In this document: positions 49,027 to 58,538 of the stretch, piece by piece
How positions within the stretch are numbered: the stretch's first letter is position 1
Layout: every line of letters starts with the position of its first letter
Assembly (NCBI GenBank): GCA_038869735.1
Contig: JAWCQO010000002.1
Location: forward strand, 1-64,000
DNA: 64,000 bases
Source of the DNA: Candidatus Anstonellales archaeon
GTDB lineage: Archaea; Micrarchaeota; Micrarchaeia; Anstonellales; CG1-02-47-40
Direction of reading: 5' to 3'
Made by a program: the position numbers and the translations under genes
The notes under the pieces: generated by a model
Told to the model about the DNA's origin: nothing
Databases searched by the model: none
Seen by the model: the letters and a program-made list of their open reading frames with translations, nothing else

Positions 49027-49530
49027 GTGATAAATATTTCAAGAGCCTGGAAATTCGACGACAACATAAACACAGATTTGATTACTCCAGGTAGATACAA
49101 TCTCGTATCAACTCGCTCGGAGCTTGGAAAAATAGCATTTATTGAATACAGGCCCGAATTTTCAGCACAAGTAAAAAAAGGGGATTTCATAGTTGCGGGA
49201 CGAAACTTTGGCTGCGGCTCATCTCGCGAAAGCGCAGTCTATGCCATCATCGAATCCGGAATTCAAGCCGTGATTGCTAAATCCTATGCACGAATATTTT
49301 ACCGCAACGCAATAAACAATGGACTTCTTTTAATTATTGGAACTTCAACTTTCATAGACTCAACGAAAGACGGCGACGAACTTATCTTAGACGGCAAAAA
49401 ACTAAGAAACTTGACAAGACACACCGAATTAGAAATTACTATCCCACCTCTAATGGAAAAAATACGAAAATATGGAGGTATAATTGAGTTCTTAAAGAAG
49501 AACAAAATTGATGATTTGGAGCGAGACTAA
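49027..49530 (+). CDS. lysU: Homoaconitase small subunit (167 aa)
   Basis: This is the swivelling small subunit that completes the substrate pocket of homoaconitase. It starts with a GTG at 49027 directly after lysT. Recognisable pieces are FDDNINTDLITPGRY and the FGCGSSRE turn with the catalytic Ser-Ser-Arg. The loop after GRY reads NLVSTRS, which differs from the YLRT-type loop of many LeuD/IPMI subunits and may tune substrate choice towards homocitrate or a broader range. It fits the C-terminal half of archaeal LeuD-like proteins in length. Confidence 0.86.
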   Translation: MINISRAWKFDDNINTDLITPGRYNLVSTRSELGKIAFIEYRPEFSAQVKKGDFIVAGRNFGCGSSRESAVYAIIESGIQAVIAKSYARIFYRNAINNGLLLIIGTSTFIDSTKDGDELILDGKKLRNLTRHTELEITIPPLMEKIRKYGGIIEFLKKNKIDDLERD

Positions 49531-49532
49531 TT

Positions 49533-50534
49533 ATGGTTGGAAAAAGAATACTCTACATAAATGGAGACGGTATAGGCCCAGAATTAGTTACCTATGCCCG
49601 CAGAATAGTTGATATGCTCGTTAGTGTTGATTGGGTTGAAGGTGAAGCTGGATATTCTACTTTTAAAAAATATGGAGACCCTTTACCCCCCCACACCGTA
49701 CAAGCCGCCCAGGAATGCGATGCAATTCTTTTTTGTGCCGTGACTACCCCCCCACACATACCCAACTATAAAAGTGCTATCGTCACATTAAGAAAAGAGC
49801 TGGACTTATACGCAAACCTACGTCCTTTTTTTTCACTGCCCAATGTTCCATGTATACGCCCTGACTTACGCTTTGCAATAGTAAGGGAAAATACTGAAGG
49901 TTTCTACAGTGGCATTGAGGAAGGAGACGATGAAAAGGCAACATCACTACGCATAATAACAAAAAAAGGTAGCGAACGGATAATTAGATTTGCATTCGAA
50001 TACGCAAAAAAAGAAGGGTTTTCAAAAGTTACATTGCTTCACAAAGCATCAATATTCAGAAAAACAGATGGACTATTTCTATCTTGTGGAAATAAAATTG
50101 CAGAAGAATACAAAGACAGACTTGACTTTGAAGATGCCCTTATAGACTCCGCAGCAATGAGGCTTATCCTGTCCCCTTACGATTTTCAAGTTATTGTTAC
50201 TACAAATTTGTTTGGAGATATATTATCAGACGAGGCTTCAGCACTTGTGGGAGGACTGGGTGTTGCTCCCTCTGGAAACTACGGAGAAAAAATTGCGCTT
50301 TTTGAACCTATCCACGGTTCTGCTCCAAAATATGCAGGTAAAGACTACGTAAATCCTACAGGAATGCTTCTTTCAGCATCTATGATGCTAAAATATCTTG
50401 GTTTTAAAAAAGAGGCAAAAAAACTCGAGGAGGCAATATCAAAAACATACCTCAAAAACATAAAGACCAAGGATGTAGGTGGAAATTCAAAAACAAGCGA
50501 ATTTATCTATGCTGTAGAAAGAAACATAGAATAA
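49533..50534 (+). CDS. Homoisocitrate/isocitrate-type dehydrogenase (333 aa)
   Basis: This enzyme oxidatively decarboxylates homoisocitrate to 2-oxoadipate with NAD(P). The beta-decarboxylating dehydrogenase pattern is clear: INGDGIGPEL, LRKELDLYANLRP, IVRENTEGFYSG, TNLFGDILSDEASALVGGLGVAPSGNYG and FEPIHGSAPKYAGKDYVNPTGM. The homoisocitrate assignment is by operon context, because the residues that separate homoisocitrate, isopropylmalate and isocitrate activity were not modelled. The ATG lies two bases after lysU. A 90-base AT-rich gap follows before lysW, possibly with a second promoter. Confidence 0.85.
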   Translation: MVGKRILYINGDGIGPELVTYARRIVDMLVSVDWVEGEAGYSTFKKYGDPLPPHTVQAAQECDAILFCAVTTPPHIPNYKSAIVTLRKELDLYANLRPFFSLPNVPCIRPDLRFAIVRENTEGFYSGIEEGDDEKATSLRIITKKGSERIIRFAFEYAKKEGFSKVTLLHKASIFRKTDGLFLSCGNKIAEEYKDRLDFEDALIDSAAMRLILSPYDFQVIVTTNLFGDILSDEASALVGGLGVAPSGNYGEKIALFEPIHGSAPKYAGKDYVNPTGMLLSASMMLKYLGFKKEAKKLEEAISKTYLKNIKTKDVGGNSKTSEFIYAVERNIE

Positions 50535-50625
50535 CAATTTTTGTATTTTTTGTTAAATTTTTAACAATAGTATTATTTAGACATGCACAATAAATAAACA
50601 CACAAAAATCTACCGGGTTGATATT

Positions 50626-50790
50626 ATGGCCGATTGTCCAGAATGCGCAGGAACAATAGAAATCAAAGAAGGCACAGAACTAGGCGAAATACTTCAATGT
50701 CCAGATTGTGGTTCAAGGCTTGAAGTAAGAAGCATAAATCCGATACAGCTTGAAAGAGCTCCTGAAATCCAAGAGGACTGGGGCGAATGA
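50626..50790 (+). CDS. lysW: Amino-group carrier protein LysW (54 aa)
   Basis: This acidic zinc-ribbon protein has a C-terminal glutamate that is attached to alpha-aminoadipate, carrying the intermediates of lysine biosynthesis. The translation starts MADCPECAGTIEI, has a second CxxC pair (CPDCGSRLEV), and ends EDWGE. The EDWGE tail is the LysW hallmark that LysX, Y, Z, J and K recognise. The cysteine pairs form the zinc site. The gene is easily missed because it is so short. It is separated by one base from lysX. Confidence 0.95.
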   Translation: MADCPECAGTIEIKEGTELGEILQCPDCGSRLEVRSINPIQLERAPEIQEDWGE

Positions 50791-50791
50791 C

Positions 50792-51643
50792 TTGGTATGC
50801 GCTCTTATTTATACCATCCTTACTCCAGAAAATAAACTCTTGATTGAAGAGGGAAAAAAACAGGGTCTGGAGTTCGAGCGTATAAATGACAACCAAGCTA
50901 TACTTCAACTTACTCAACAGCCAACCACAGTGCCTGAAACAATACTTCAACGTTCAAGTTCATTTACAAGGACCCTTTACCTAACTCATTACTTTGAGAC
51001 TCATGGCTCTTGGGTAGTGAACACTTTCTTTTCACAACAGGTATGTGGTGATAAAGCATATTGCTCCACCCTTCTTGCAAAGGCCGGAGTCCCCACTCCT
51101 CGCACTTTTCTGGCATTTAGCCAAGAAAGCGCAATGAAAGCGATAGATAATCTTGGCTACCCCTGCGTAATAAAGCCTACCATTGGTTCGTGGGCAAGAC
51201 TTGTACATCGGATAAACGACCGGGATGCAGCAGAAGCAGTTCTCGAATGCCGAGAGGTGATGGGATCTGCGTGGCAGCAGATTTACTATGTGCAAGAACA
51301 CATCAACAAACCCGGACGAGACATACGTGCATTTGTTGTTGGCGATGAAGTCATCTGCGCTATTTATAGAATATCAACAGAAAAATCAGGATGGGTAACT
51401 AACACAGGGCGTGGTGGAAAAGCTGAAAATTGCCCCCTTACTGATGAGCTGGAAGAAATATGTCTCAAAGCAGTAGGAATTTTGGACGAAGGTATATACG
51501 GCATTGATATCATGGAAACAGACGCTGGATATGTAGTACATGAAATAAATCACACCACTGAGTTTAGAAACTCCATTGCACCGACAGGTGTAAACATAGC
51601 TGAAAAAATGATTTCCTGGATTAAACAAAAATCAAAACAGTGA
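50792..51643 (+). CDS. lysX: LysW-alpha-aminoadipate ligase LysX (283 aa)
   Basis: This ATP-grasp ligase joins the amino group of alpha-aminoadipate to the C-terminal glutamate of LysW. It has the LysX/ArgX pattern: CALIYTILTPENKLL near the start, KPTIGSWARLV, NTGRGGKAENC, and the diagnostic EINHTTEFRNS near the end. The start is TTG at 50792, one base after the lysW stop, because ATP-grasp homologues begin just before the LIY strand. The ATG at 50750 would read into lysW. LysX and ArgX cannot be told apart without modelling the substrate pocket. Confidence 0.9.
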   Translation: MVCALIYTILTPENKLLIEEGKKQGLEFERINDNQAILQLTQQPTTVPETILQRSSSFTRTLYLTHYFETHGSWVVNTFFSQQVCGDKAYCSTLLAKAGVPTPRTFLAFSQESAMKAIDNLGYPCVIKPTIGSWARLVHRINDRDAAEAVLECREVMGSAWQQIYYVQEHINKPGRDIRAFVVGDEVICAIYRISTEKSGWVTNTGRGGKAENCPLTDELEEICLKAVGILDEGIYGIDIMETDAGYVVHEINHTTEFRNSIAPTGVNIAEKMISWIKQKSKQ

Positions 51644-51649
51644 AGATAA

Positions 51650-52708
51650 ATGGAAAAGATACGTGCATCCATAATCGGAGCATCAGGCTATACTGGTGGA
51701 GAGCTGACAAGATTACTAATCATGCATCCATTCATTGAAATAAAAAGCCTCACCTCTGAAAGATTCAAAGGCGTACCTATAACAAAATTAAATCCAAATC
51801 TGCGTTCCTTTACAAAAGCGACCTTTGTCTCCGCAAGAGAAGTCAACCCTGAGGAGAACGATGTAATATTCCTCTGTGTCCCACACGAAAAATCTCAAGA
51901 TTACGTTGCAGAGTATATTACTTCCCCACACCTAAAGATAATTGACCTTTCCGCTGACTTTCGCCTTCGCGACAAATCAGAATACGAACGTTACTATTCA
52001 ACGCACAAATATCCCGAACTCCTCAAATATGCCGCATACGGGCTTCCCGAAATACATAGAGAAGAAATAAAAAGGTCAAGACTTATTGGCTGTGCCGGCT
52101 GTCTACCGACAAGTGCAATTCTTTGTATTTACCCTCTAGTTAAGGCAGGTGTTATCGATCTAGATCACATAGTTATAGACAGCAAGATAGGCTCATCAGC
52201 CGCAGGTGCAAGCTTTGATATATCCACTCACCATCCTGAACGGCAGGGAGTCGTGAGGGCGTATAAACCATCGGGTCATCGCCATATAGCTGAAATAGAA
52301 CAGGAGCTTTCACAAGCCGCTGGAAAGAAGATCAATGTTTCCTTTTCTCCTCATGCAGTCGAAATGGTTCGCGGAATCTTTACAACAGTACACGCATTTC
52401 TTAACCAGAAATTAACTGATACGGACCTATGGAGATTATATAGAACCTTCTATTCTTCTTGTCCGTTTATAAGATTAGTAAAAGATAAGGAGACTCTTCA
52501 TCGTTATCCAGAACCAAAGGCAGTTGCAGGCACAAATTTTGCAGACATAGGATGGGAGATTGATGAGCATGCAAACAGAATAGTCCTAATGGAGGCAATA
52601 GACAATCTTGTAAAAGGCAGTGGTGGCCAGGCAGTACAATGCATGAACATAATGTTCAACCTTGATGAAAAAACAGGTTTGTGGTACCCCGGCTTCCATC
52701 CCTACTAG
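51650..52708 (+). CDS. lysY: LysW-gamma-alpha-aminoadipyl-6-phosphate reductase LysY (352 aa)
   Basis: This NADPH-dependent reductase converts the carrier-bound acyl phosphate to semialdehyde. It is an ArgC-type enzyme: GASGYTGGELTRLL at the N-terminus binds NADP, the catalytic Cys is in GCAGCLPTSAI, and the closing part has KGSGGQAVQCMN. The stretch RGIFTTVHAFL contributes to the dimer interface. The length is typical. It begins six bases after lysX. In Sulfolobus the equivalent reductase also serves arginine synthesis, so the same is possible here. Confidence 0.93.
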   Translation: MEKIRASIIGASGYTGGELTRLLIMHPFIEIKSLTSERFKGVPITKLNPNLRSFTKATFVSAREVNPEENDVIFLCVPHEKSQDYVAEYITSPHLKIIDLSADFRLRDKSEYERYYSTHKYPELLKYAAYGLPEIHREEIKRSRLIGCAGCLPTSAILCIYPLVKAGVIDLDHIVIDSKIGSSAAGASFDISTHHPERQGVVRAYKPSGHRHIAEIEQELSQAAGKKINVSFSPHAVEMVRGIFTTVHAFLNQKLTDTDLWRLYRTFYSSCPFIRLVKDKETLHRYPEPKAVAGTNFADIGWEIDEHANRIVLMEAIDNLVKGSGGQAVQCMNIMFNLDEKTGLWYPGFHPY

Positions 52709-52750
52709 CCTATGATGAACTTATCAGATAGACCCTCAAAAGGTTTTTTT

Positions 52751-53569
52751 ATGGATGAACGGCCAACACTCATTGTTAAAATCGGAGGAAGCGTTGCGGA
52801 TTCACTACAAAACGTAGCAAAAGACATCGCAACTTTAACCTCTATCTACACAATAATAATAGTACACGGATGCAGCGCTCAAATGAACGAGCTTTGCAGA
52901 AAGATGGGTTTAACTCCAAAATTTATAACTTCACCATCAGGATTCAAATCACGATATACGGATGCAGAAACTTTAGTTGTGTATAATCTCGCGGTTTGTG
53001 TTGCCAGTACGAACGTAATTCTTGCTCTTAGAAGAGAAGGGGTAAATGCAGTGAGACTAAACGGTCTTGATGGCGCATCAATTATTGCAAAGCAAAAAAT
53101 AGTGTATCACATAGACGAACAAGGAAAGGAAAAGCTAATAAGAGATGACTTCACTGGAAAAATAGAAAAGATAAACATACAGCTTCTAACTTTGCTTCTT
53201 AAAAATAACTACGTTCCAGTAATCGGGGCCCTTGCAATCGGAGAGAATAACCAGCCCCTTAACGTCGATGGAGATAGATTGGCAGCTGCAATTGGAATAG
53301 CCACAAAAGGAAGCACTATCATTTCACTAACTGACGTAGATGGATACTATGAGGAAGGAACGATAGTTCCCTCACTAAGCTTAGAGGAGGTTTTCAAAGC
53401 AATAAAAAAAGCAGGCGGGGGAAGGGAAAGTGGAGGAATGAAAAAGAAACTGTACGCCTGCGCAGAAGCATTGCAAGGCGGAGTCAAAGAATTCATCATC
53501 GGTAACGGAAGACTCCAAAATCCGATATCTAATCTCCTGGCCGGTGCCGGGACACATTGTAGAATATAA
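52751..53569 (+). CDS. lysZ: LysW-alpha-aminoadipate 6-kinase LysZ (272 aa)
   Basis: This amino-acid kinase phosphorylates the carboxylate of LysW-bound alpha-aminoadipate. It is an ArgB-like protein: LIVKIGGS at the start, IIIVHGCSAQMNEL, NAVRLNGLDG, LNVDGDRLAAAIG and SLTDVDGYYEEG as nucleotide and substrate loops, then GGMKKKLYACAEAL. The frame is open back to 52712, but the ATG at 52751, after an AAAGG motif, fits the start of the homologous strand better. The length of 272 is normal. It lies just downstream of lysY. Confidence 0.9.
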   Translation: MDERPTLIVKIGGSVADSLQNVAKDIATLTSIYTIIIVHGCSAQMNELCRKMGLTPKFITSPSGFKSRYTDAETLVVYNLAVCVASTNVILALRREGVNAVRLNGLDGASIIAKQKIVYHIDEQGKEKLIRDDFTGKIEKINIQLLTLLLKNNYVPVIGALAIGENNQPLNVDGDRLAAAIGIATKGSTIISLTDVDGYYEEGTIVPSLSLEEVFKAIKKAGGGRESGGMKKKLYACAEALQGGVKEFIIGNGRLQNPISNLLAGAGTHCRI

Positions 53570-53596
53570 TCCAGTTTAAACTACTCGTGATATACT

Positions 53597-54775
53597 ATGA
53601 CGACAAAAGAAGAAATTATTAAGCGAGAAAAAAACGCCGAATTTTCTTGCTATATAAAACGCCCATTTGTAGCAGAGAGAGGAGAAGGTCATTATCTATA
53701 CGACTCAGAGGGTAAGAGGTATCTAGATTGTGTGATGGGTCACGGAGTTGCTGGGTTGGGTCACTGCCACCCCAAGTTAGTACGGGCAATAGAGGAACAG
53801 GTAAAAAAGCTAATCTCTTGTCCGGAGGTTTTTCCCCTTCAACTCAGAGTTGAGTTTGAAGAACTCCTACTTTCTATTGCACCAGGAGAACGCCTCAAAA
53901 AAGGAAAAGTCTTTCTATGCAACTCCGGAACAGAATCTGTGGAAGGAGCAATAAAGCTTGCAAGGCTCAACACAAAAAGAAAAGGGTTTATTTGCACCAT
54001 GAATGCTTTTCATGGAAGAAGCATAGGCGCACTCTCACTTACGTTCAATCCAAAATACCGTGAGCCGTTTGAGCCACTTCTTAGCACAATAAAAAGAGTA
54101 AGATTTGGAGATGCGCAAGCAGTTGAATCAGCAATTGACCAGGAGACAGCCGGTGTTATAGTTGAGCCTATACAGGGAGAGGGTGGAGTCAGAGTTGCAC
54201 CCAACGGCTATCTTCAAGCCCTACGTGAGATATGCAACAGAAAAGGCGTGCTTCTAATTTTTGATGAAGTCCAAACCGGTTTTGGAAGGACAGGCAAGAT
54301 GTTTGCTTGCGAGCATTGGGGCGTTTCCCCAGATATTCTCTGTCTTGCAAAGACAATAGCTGGCGGCTTTCCATGCGGTGCAATAATTGCACGAGATGGT
54401 CTTGACTTTGCTCCCCTTCAGCATGGGAGTACTTTTGGGGGAAACCCTCTTGCTTGCGCAGCAGGATTAGCCACAATAAAAACAATAAAAGAAGAGCACC
54501 TCTGCGAAAATGCCTTTTCTGTGGGGTCATATTTTATTTCCCGCCTCAACGAGGTTAAGTCAAAAGTTCCTATTATAAGAGAGGTTAGGGGGATGGGACT
54601 TATGATTGCAATTGAACTAAAAAAACCAAGCAGAGATTACATATTAAAGTTAATGGACCATGGCGTTCTTGCACTTCCGGCAGGCGATATGGTCGTTAGG
54701 TTCCTCCCACCCCTTTCATTTACGAAGGAACACGTTGATGAAGTTATAATAGCTCTTGAAAAGGCGCTTCAATGA
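53597..54775 (+). CDS. lysJ: LysW-gamma-lysine aminotransferase LysJ (392 aa)
   Basis: This PLP enzyme aminates the carrier-bound semialdehyde to LysW-lysine. It is an ArgD-type class III aminotransferase: [51 protein letters not shown], and the PLP lysine in [10 protein letters not shown] followed by [13 protein letters not shown]. The length is normal. It overlaps lysK by four bases (ATGA), so the two are translationally coupled. Like other LysJ proteins it may also act in arginine synthesis. Confidence 0.93.
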   Translation: MTTKEEIIKREKNAEFSCYIKRPFVAERGEGHYLYDSEGKRYLDCVMGHGVAGLGHCHPKLVRAIEEQVKKLISCPEVFPLQLRVEFEELLLSIAPGERLKKGKVFLCNSGTESVEGAIKLARLNTKRKGFICTMNAFHGRSIGALSLTFNPKYREPFEPLLSTIKRVRFGDAQAVESAIDQETAGVIVEPIQGEGGVRVAPNGYLQALREICNRKGVLLIFDEVQTGFGRTGKMFACEHWGVSPDILCLAKTIAGGFPCGAIIARDGLDFAPLQHGSTFGGNPLACAAGLATIKTIKEEHLCENAFSVGSYFISRLNEVKSKVPIIREVRGMGLMIAIELKKPSRDYILKLMDHGVLALPAGDMVVRFLPPLSFTKEHVDEVIIALEKALQ

Positions 54776-55839
54776 ATCACACGGACGAATCAGCAAGAGA
54801 ATTTCTCTATTCATTAGTCAACACACAAAGTTTTTCCGGGCATGAACAAGCAGCAGCAAATCTTTGCAAAGAAAGAATGATCGAGCTTGGATACAGCTAC
54901 GTAAAGATAGATAGTGCTGGAAATGTAATTGGTGCAAACTACGATTACAATAAATACCCTTATCCGGATATTCTCCTCTTCTCCCATCTTGATACTGTCA
55001 GCGGTTTCTGGGAAGCTAGAAAATCCAGAGAAGGAATTTCAGGGAGAGGAGTCGTTGACGCAAAAGGATGCCTTGCGTCCATACTAGAAGCAGGGATACA
55101 TTCCCCCTCTGACGTTAAGGTCGTCGTTGCAGGCGTAGTGGAAGAGGAAGCGCCAACTTCAAAGGGAATACGCCATCTTCTTAGTTATCTACAACCAAAA
55201 ATGGCTCTAAACGGTGAGCCTTCTGGATGTAGTGGCGTAATCATTGCATACAAGGGCAGGATAGTTATAAATTGTAGGGCGGATGGTGAAGAGGCTCATG
55301 CCGGCATTAGTACAGAGAATCCGATAGAAAAAATGGTATCCTACTATCAAAATCTACGACCCCATTTCCCAAAGAAAAATACCTTTGACTCTGTCGTGTT
55401 TAACGTTACTCATATAGACTATGGACGAGTAGATAAACTAAACGTCATACCTGGCTATTTAGACTTCTACATGGATGTAAGAGTTCCCCCAACAAAGAAT
55501 CCAGAAGAAATAATCGCCCTGTTTAGGTCGCTTGCACCTAAAGGAATCAAAATAAATATAAAAGAAAAGCTTTTTGGGTGTGAGATTAACCAATCACACC
55601 CACTAGTTCGCAAACTGGTCCTCGCAATTCGCTCCACTAATCTAACACCAAAATATATCAAAAAACTTGGGAGTGCAGATATGAATATAACCATGGCAGA
55701 GGGTATTCCTACAGTTGCCTACGGTCCAGGAGATGCTCGTCTTGATCATACAAACAAGGAATTTCTCAGTTGGAAAGATTATGATACCGCAATTGCTGTA
55801 CTAAAAAATTTTTTGTCAAATCTTACTTCTTCTCATTAG
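54772..55839 (+). CDS. lysK: LysW-lysine hydrolase LysK (355 aa)
   Basis: This M20-family metallopeptidase releases lysine from LysW, the last step of the pathway. The family metal ligands are seen: SHLDTVSGFWEA, GRGVVDAKGCLAS with Asp, EEEAPTSKGIRHL, and NGEPSG. The C-terminal half has the LysK-like KKLGSADMNITM and AYGPGDARLDHTNKEFLSW. The length is normal. It is the last gene of the operon; its end overlaps a convergent small gene by 17 bases. Confidence 0.93.
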   Translation: MNHTDESAREFLYSLVNTQSFSGHEQAAANLCKERMIELGYSYVKIDSAGNVIGANYDYNKYPYPDILLFSHLDTVSGFWEARKSREGISGRGVVDAKGCLASILEAGIHSPSDVKVVVAGVVEEEAPTSKGIRHLLSYLQPKMALNGEPSGCSGVIIAYKGRIVINCRADGEEAHAGISTENPIEKMVSYYQNLRPHFPKKNTFDSVVFNVTHIDYGRVDKLNVIPGYLDFYMDVRVPPTKNPEEIIALFRSLAPKGIKINIKEKLFGCEINQSHPLVRKLVLAIRSTNLTPKYIKKLGSADMNITMAEGIPTVAYGPGDARLDHTNKEFLSWKDYDTAIAVLKNFLSNLTSSH

Positions 55840-56062
55840 CTTTTTCATTCTTTTTTGTATACATTTCAACAGCCATTGCCGATATCTCCCTAGCTTCGTA
55901 GGCATATGCAGAAACAAAGACAACGAAAAGTATACTTACAACAGTTAAAATGAAAAGTCTTCCTTTCAATTTCTCCTCGAAAACCATGAGGCACAAAAGC
56001 AAAAAGATAAGCATACTTATTAATAAGTGTGGCTTAAAAGGACTAACTATCAGTGGTCGCAT
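55823..56062 (-). CDS. Small membrane protein with two helices (79 aa)
   Basis: Two hydrophobic helices (MLIFLLLCLMVF and LFILTVVSILFVVFVSAYAY) are joined by a short basic turn, and the C-terminal 25 residues are charged. I do not recognise a family. The gene converges on lysK with a 17-base overlap. TTTTTTATAAAAAA just upstream of the ATG at 56062 could be a TATA box for a start slightly further in (internal ATG at 56014). The 130 bases upstream are nearly pure A/T. Confidence 0.5.
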   Translation of the reverse strand: MRPLIVSPFKPHLLISMLIFLLLCLMVFEEKLKGRLFILTVVSILFVVFVSAYAYEAREISAMAVEMYTKKNEKANEKK

Positions 56063-56196
56063 AGAAGTTTTTTATAAAAAATAATTTTTAAAGCATTTTG
56101 TCTTTCAAAAATCTTTTATGGTTTTTTTTTAATTTTTAAAAAAGAATTTGTCTGTCATTTTAAAAACTATAAAAATGCGCTGTTACATACGTATTC

Positions 56197-57564
56197 CTAT
56201 ATATTTTTTCCAATCCAAAACCCAAAATACAAAAATATCACTCCTACAACCACTAAGCCATAATCTCCTGCAATTAGCATGCCTTCATCCATTCGAAATA
56301 ATCCTGCACTCGGAAAATATCCTTCATTTCCCAAGAACGATTCAAATAAAATAGAGCCGGACTTTATCCTCTCCCTCTTTTCGTTAACAACTTCTCCATC
56401 CATCCCAACTATTTTGAAATTTCCGTTTTTTGCATCCCCCACAATACTTGCAGTTTTTTCTTTTGTAATGATTGAAAAATTAAAATATCTGTCTTTAAAA
56501 AAGTCATTCGTAACCACAATAGAGATGTTGCTCTTTCCTCTCTCAAAATAGACTTCCTTCTTTATCATATAAAGATAAGAAAATGAAGAATTTTCTCCAA
56601 GGACAGCTAATGGCTGTGAGAAAGCTTCCTTCCACAAGATTCCTTCAGCCTCTTGGAAGCTCTCGTTTTCAATTCTAACACGCCATACTCCAAAGTTATC
56701 AGAACGGTTATGAAATTTATGCATCTGTCTGAATGCAATCACTCCATCATCTTTTAATACCATTATCCTTTGGAGCTTCTGTCGAGAAAAAATAAAAATT
56801 TCTAAAACGTTCCTGCCAACGACATTCTCAAGAAGACTCGGCCCAAAAACAAAATAATCAAGCTTTTCGGCTTCGACCTCAAAGCTTCTTCGGTCACTTA
56901 CGAATTTCTCAAACGTTTTTATTCTCCCCGACTCATAGCGCTCACACTTGCAAGAGCCTTCTTCATCACAGCGATACTTGTAGCCTTGTTCAGTCTCATC
57001 GTAATCAAAGTAAATAGTTCCATTCAGAGTTACTTCAATCTTATTCTTGCGCGCAGCTGTACTGTTCTCTTCCTTTTCAATGTCAGCTTCAAGTTCATCC
57101 TTTGAGAAAGGAACTGAAATAATAGGGCCTGTGACATCAACAAGCCGCTCAACCCTAAGGAACCTGAATGTAGCCTTAAGGCTGTTCCTAACCCCTCTTT
57201 CACTTAGAGTAACGCGTGTTGGTTGGCAAGGCGAATTTGGGATCACTTTTTCTATATTGCCGGCGTGTTTCTCGCCCCACCCAACCAGAATAAAAGTGCT
57301 CTCTCCACTATTAATTCTTCCGTCAACTTCCGGCATAGCTGAAAGAACCTTTGCTTCTGAAAAAACCACCGGGTCATCAAAAGAAGGAGTCCTCTCTTCA
57401 ATACCACCAAAATTCTCACTATAATGCCAAAACGTTTGCGCAATTTCCATATTTTTGTTGGCTATTTCATGCACGACATCTCCAAAACTAGCCATGCAAA
57501 AAAGCTCCGCTAGAAAAAAAGAAAGAACCAAAAACGCCTTAAAGAAGCGATATACTCCTCCCAT
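56197..57564 (-). CDS. Exported membrane-anchored protein, unknown function (455 aa)
   Basis: A short basic start and a hydrophobic core ending FCMA form a signal peptide. About 390 external, beta-rich residues follow, with several potential N-glycosylation sequons (for example NSSF and NRSD) and four cysteines near YRCDEEGSCKCERY. A single transmembrane helix (GLVVVGVIFLYFGFWIG) anchors the C-terminus. This layout is typical of a surface protein or S-layer-associated component. I do not recognise a family. The start overlaps the purM end by 26 bases, so it is co-transcribed with purM although no functional link is evident. Confidence 0.7.
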   Translation of the reverse strand: MGGVYRFFKAFLVLSFFLAELFCMASFGDVVHEIANKNMEIAQTFWHYSENFGGIEERTPSFDDPVVFSEAKVLSAMPEVDGRINSGESTFILVGWGEKHAGNIEKVIPNSPCQPTRVTLSERGVRNSLKATFRFLRVERLVDVTGPIISVPFSKDELEADIEKEENSTAARKNKIEVTLNGTIYFDYDETEQGYKYRCDEEGSCKCERYESGRIKTFEKFVSDRRSFEVEAEKLDYFVFGPSLLENVVGRNVLEIFIFSRQKLQRIMVLKDDGVIAFRQMHKFHNRSDNFGVWRVRIENESFQEAEGILWKEAFSQPLAVLGENSSFSYLYMIKKEVYFERGKSNISIVVTNDFFKDRYFNFSIITKEKTASIVGDAKNGNFKIVGMDGEVVNEKRERIKSGSILFESFLGNEGYFPSAGLFRMDEGMLIAGDYGLVVVGVIFLYFGFWIGKNI

Positions 57565-58516
57565 CTCTAACTAACCTTACTCCTCTATCTTCCATTACTT
57601 TTCCGATAACGTCAGAACCGATTCCTTTTCTTTTTGCAATTTTTATTACACTCTCTGCTTCGTCAGGAGGACAAATAACACAAAAGCCGATTCCACAATT
57701 AAACGTTCTATACATCTCATAATCGTTCTTCCCTAACTTCTCATATAACTCTCTAAAAATACCACCCAATTCAGGCATATTGTCAAGCACGAATCCACCA
57801 CCAAAATGACGAGATAAGCGAGTAAGCTTTGAAAATGCGCCACCAGTTATGTGTGCAAGTCCATTGATCTTGCACTTCAAACTCATCTCACGGATAGCAC
57901 TTACGTATATGCGCGTTGGCTTAAGCATTTCCTCTTCCCATCCTTTTCCTAATAGCTTTCTTGCAAGCGTGTAGCCATTAGAATGCAAACCACTTGACTC
58001 AAGTCCAACTATCACATCACCTCTCCTAATCTTGCTTCCATCAATCACTTCTTTTTCAACAACACCTACACACGTAGCCTCAATGTCAAAGCCATTTATT
58101 ATATCGGAAAGTATTGCCGTCTCTCCACCAACAATTACACAACCAGCTTCACGTGCGCCCTTTGCAAGTCCCTTTATCAACTCCAAAACAAGCTTATCAT
58201 CCTGCTTTTGGAGCGCTATGTAGTCTACTATAGCAACTGGCCTAGCCCCTACACAGATGATGTCGTTTGCAACCATTGCGACACAGTCAATACCAACAGT
58301 ATCAAATCTATTTAGGCTTCGCGCAACGAGAATCTTGCTTCCAACACCGTCGTTTGTGACGGCTATTTTTTCTTTTCCAATCACTAAAATTCCAGCATAA
58401 TGGCCAAAAAGCCCATAGCTGAATTCGTTTTCTGTTGATCTGACTATCTTCTCTATTAGCTCATGGATCTTTGCAGCCTTTTTGATATCGATGCCGACGT
58501 CTCTGTACTTGACCAT
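57539..58516 (-). CDS. purM: Phosphoribosylformylglycinamidine cyclo-ligase PurM (325 aa)
   Basis: This enzyme makes AIR from FGAM and ATP in purine synthesis. The N-terminal part has KIAVTNDGVGSKILVA and VAMVANDIICVGARPVAIVDY, followed by AREAGCVIVGGETAILSD and VIVGLESSGLHSNGYTLARKLL, all PurM/PurL superfamily signatures. The length is normal. It is divergent from the pilin gene at 58569 and shares a TATA box with it. The remaining purine genes purL, purQ and purF follow on the other strand after the pilin. Confidence 0.95.
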   Translation of the reverse strand: MVKYRDVGIDIKKAAKIHELIEKIVRSTENEFSYGLFGHYAGILVIGKEKIAVTNDGVGSKILVARSLNRFDTVGIDCVAMVANDIICVGARPVAIVDYIALQKQDDKLVLELIKGLAKGAREAGCVIVGGETAILSDIINGFDIEATCVGVVEKEVIDGSKIRRGDVIVGLESSGLHSNGYTLARKLLGKGWEEEMLKPTRIYVSAIREMSLKCKINGLAHITGGAFSKLTRLSRHFGGGFVLDNMPELGGIFRELYEKLGKNDYEMYRTFNCGIGFCVICPPDEAESVIKIAKRKGIGSDVIGKVMEDRGVRLVRDGRSISLL

Positions 58517-58538
58517 CGCAGATATTCAGGAAGTATAC

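Noticed and set aside
50750-50791. Upstream ATG for lysX inside lysW
   Set aside because: It would add out-of-frame lysW sequence before the first strand of the ATP-grasp fold; TTG at 50792 directly after the lysW stop fits homologues.
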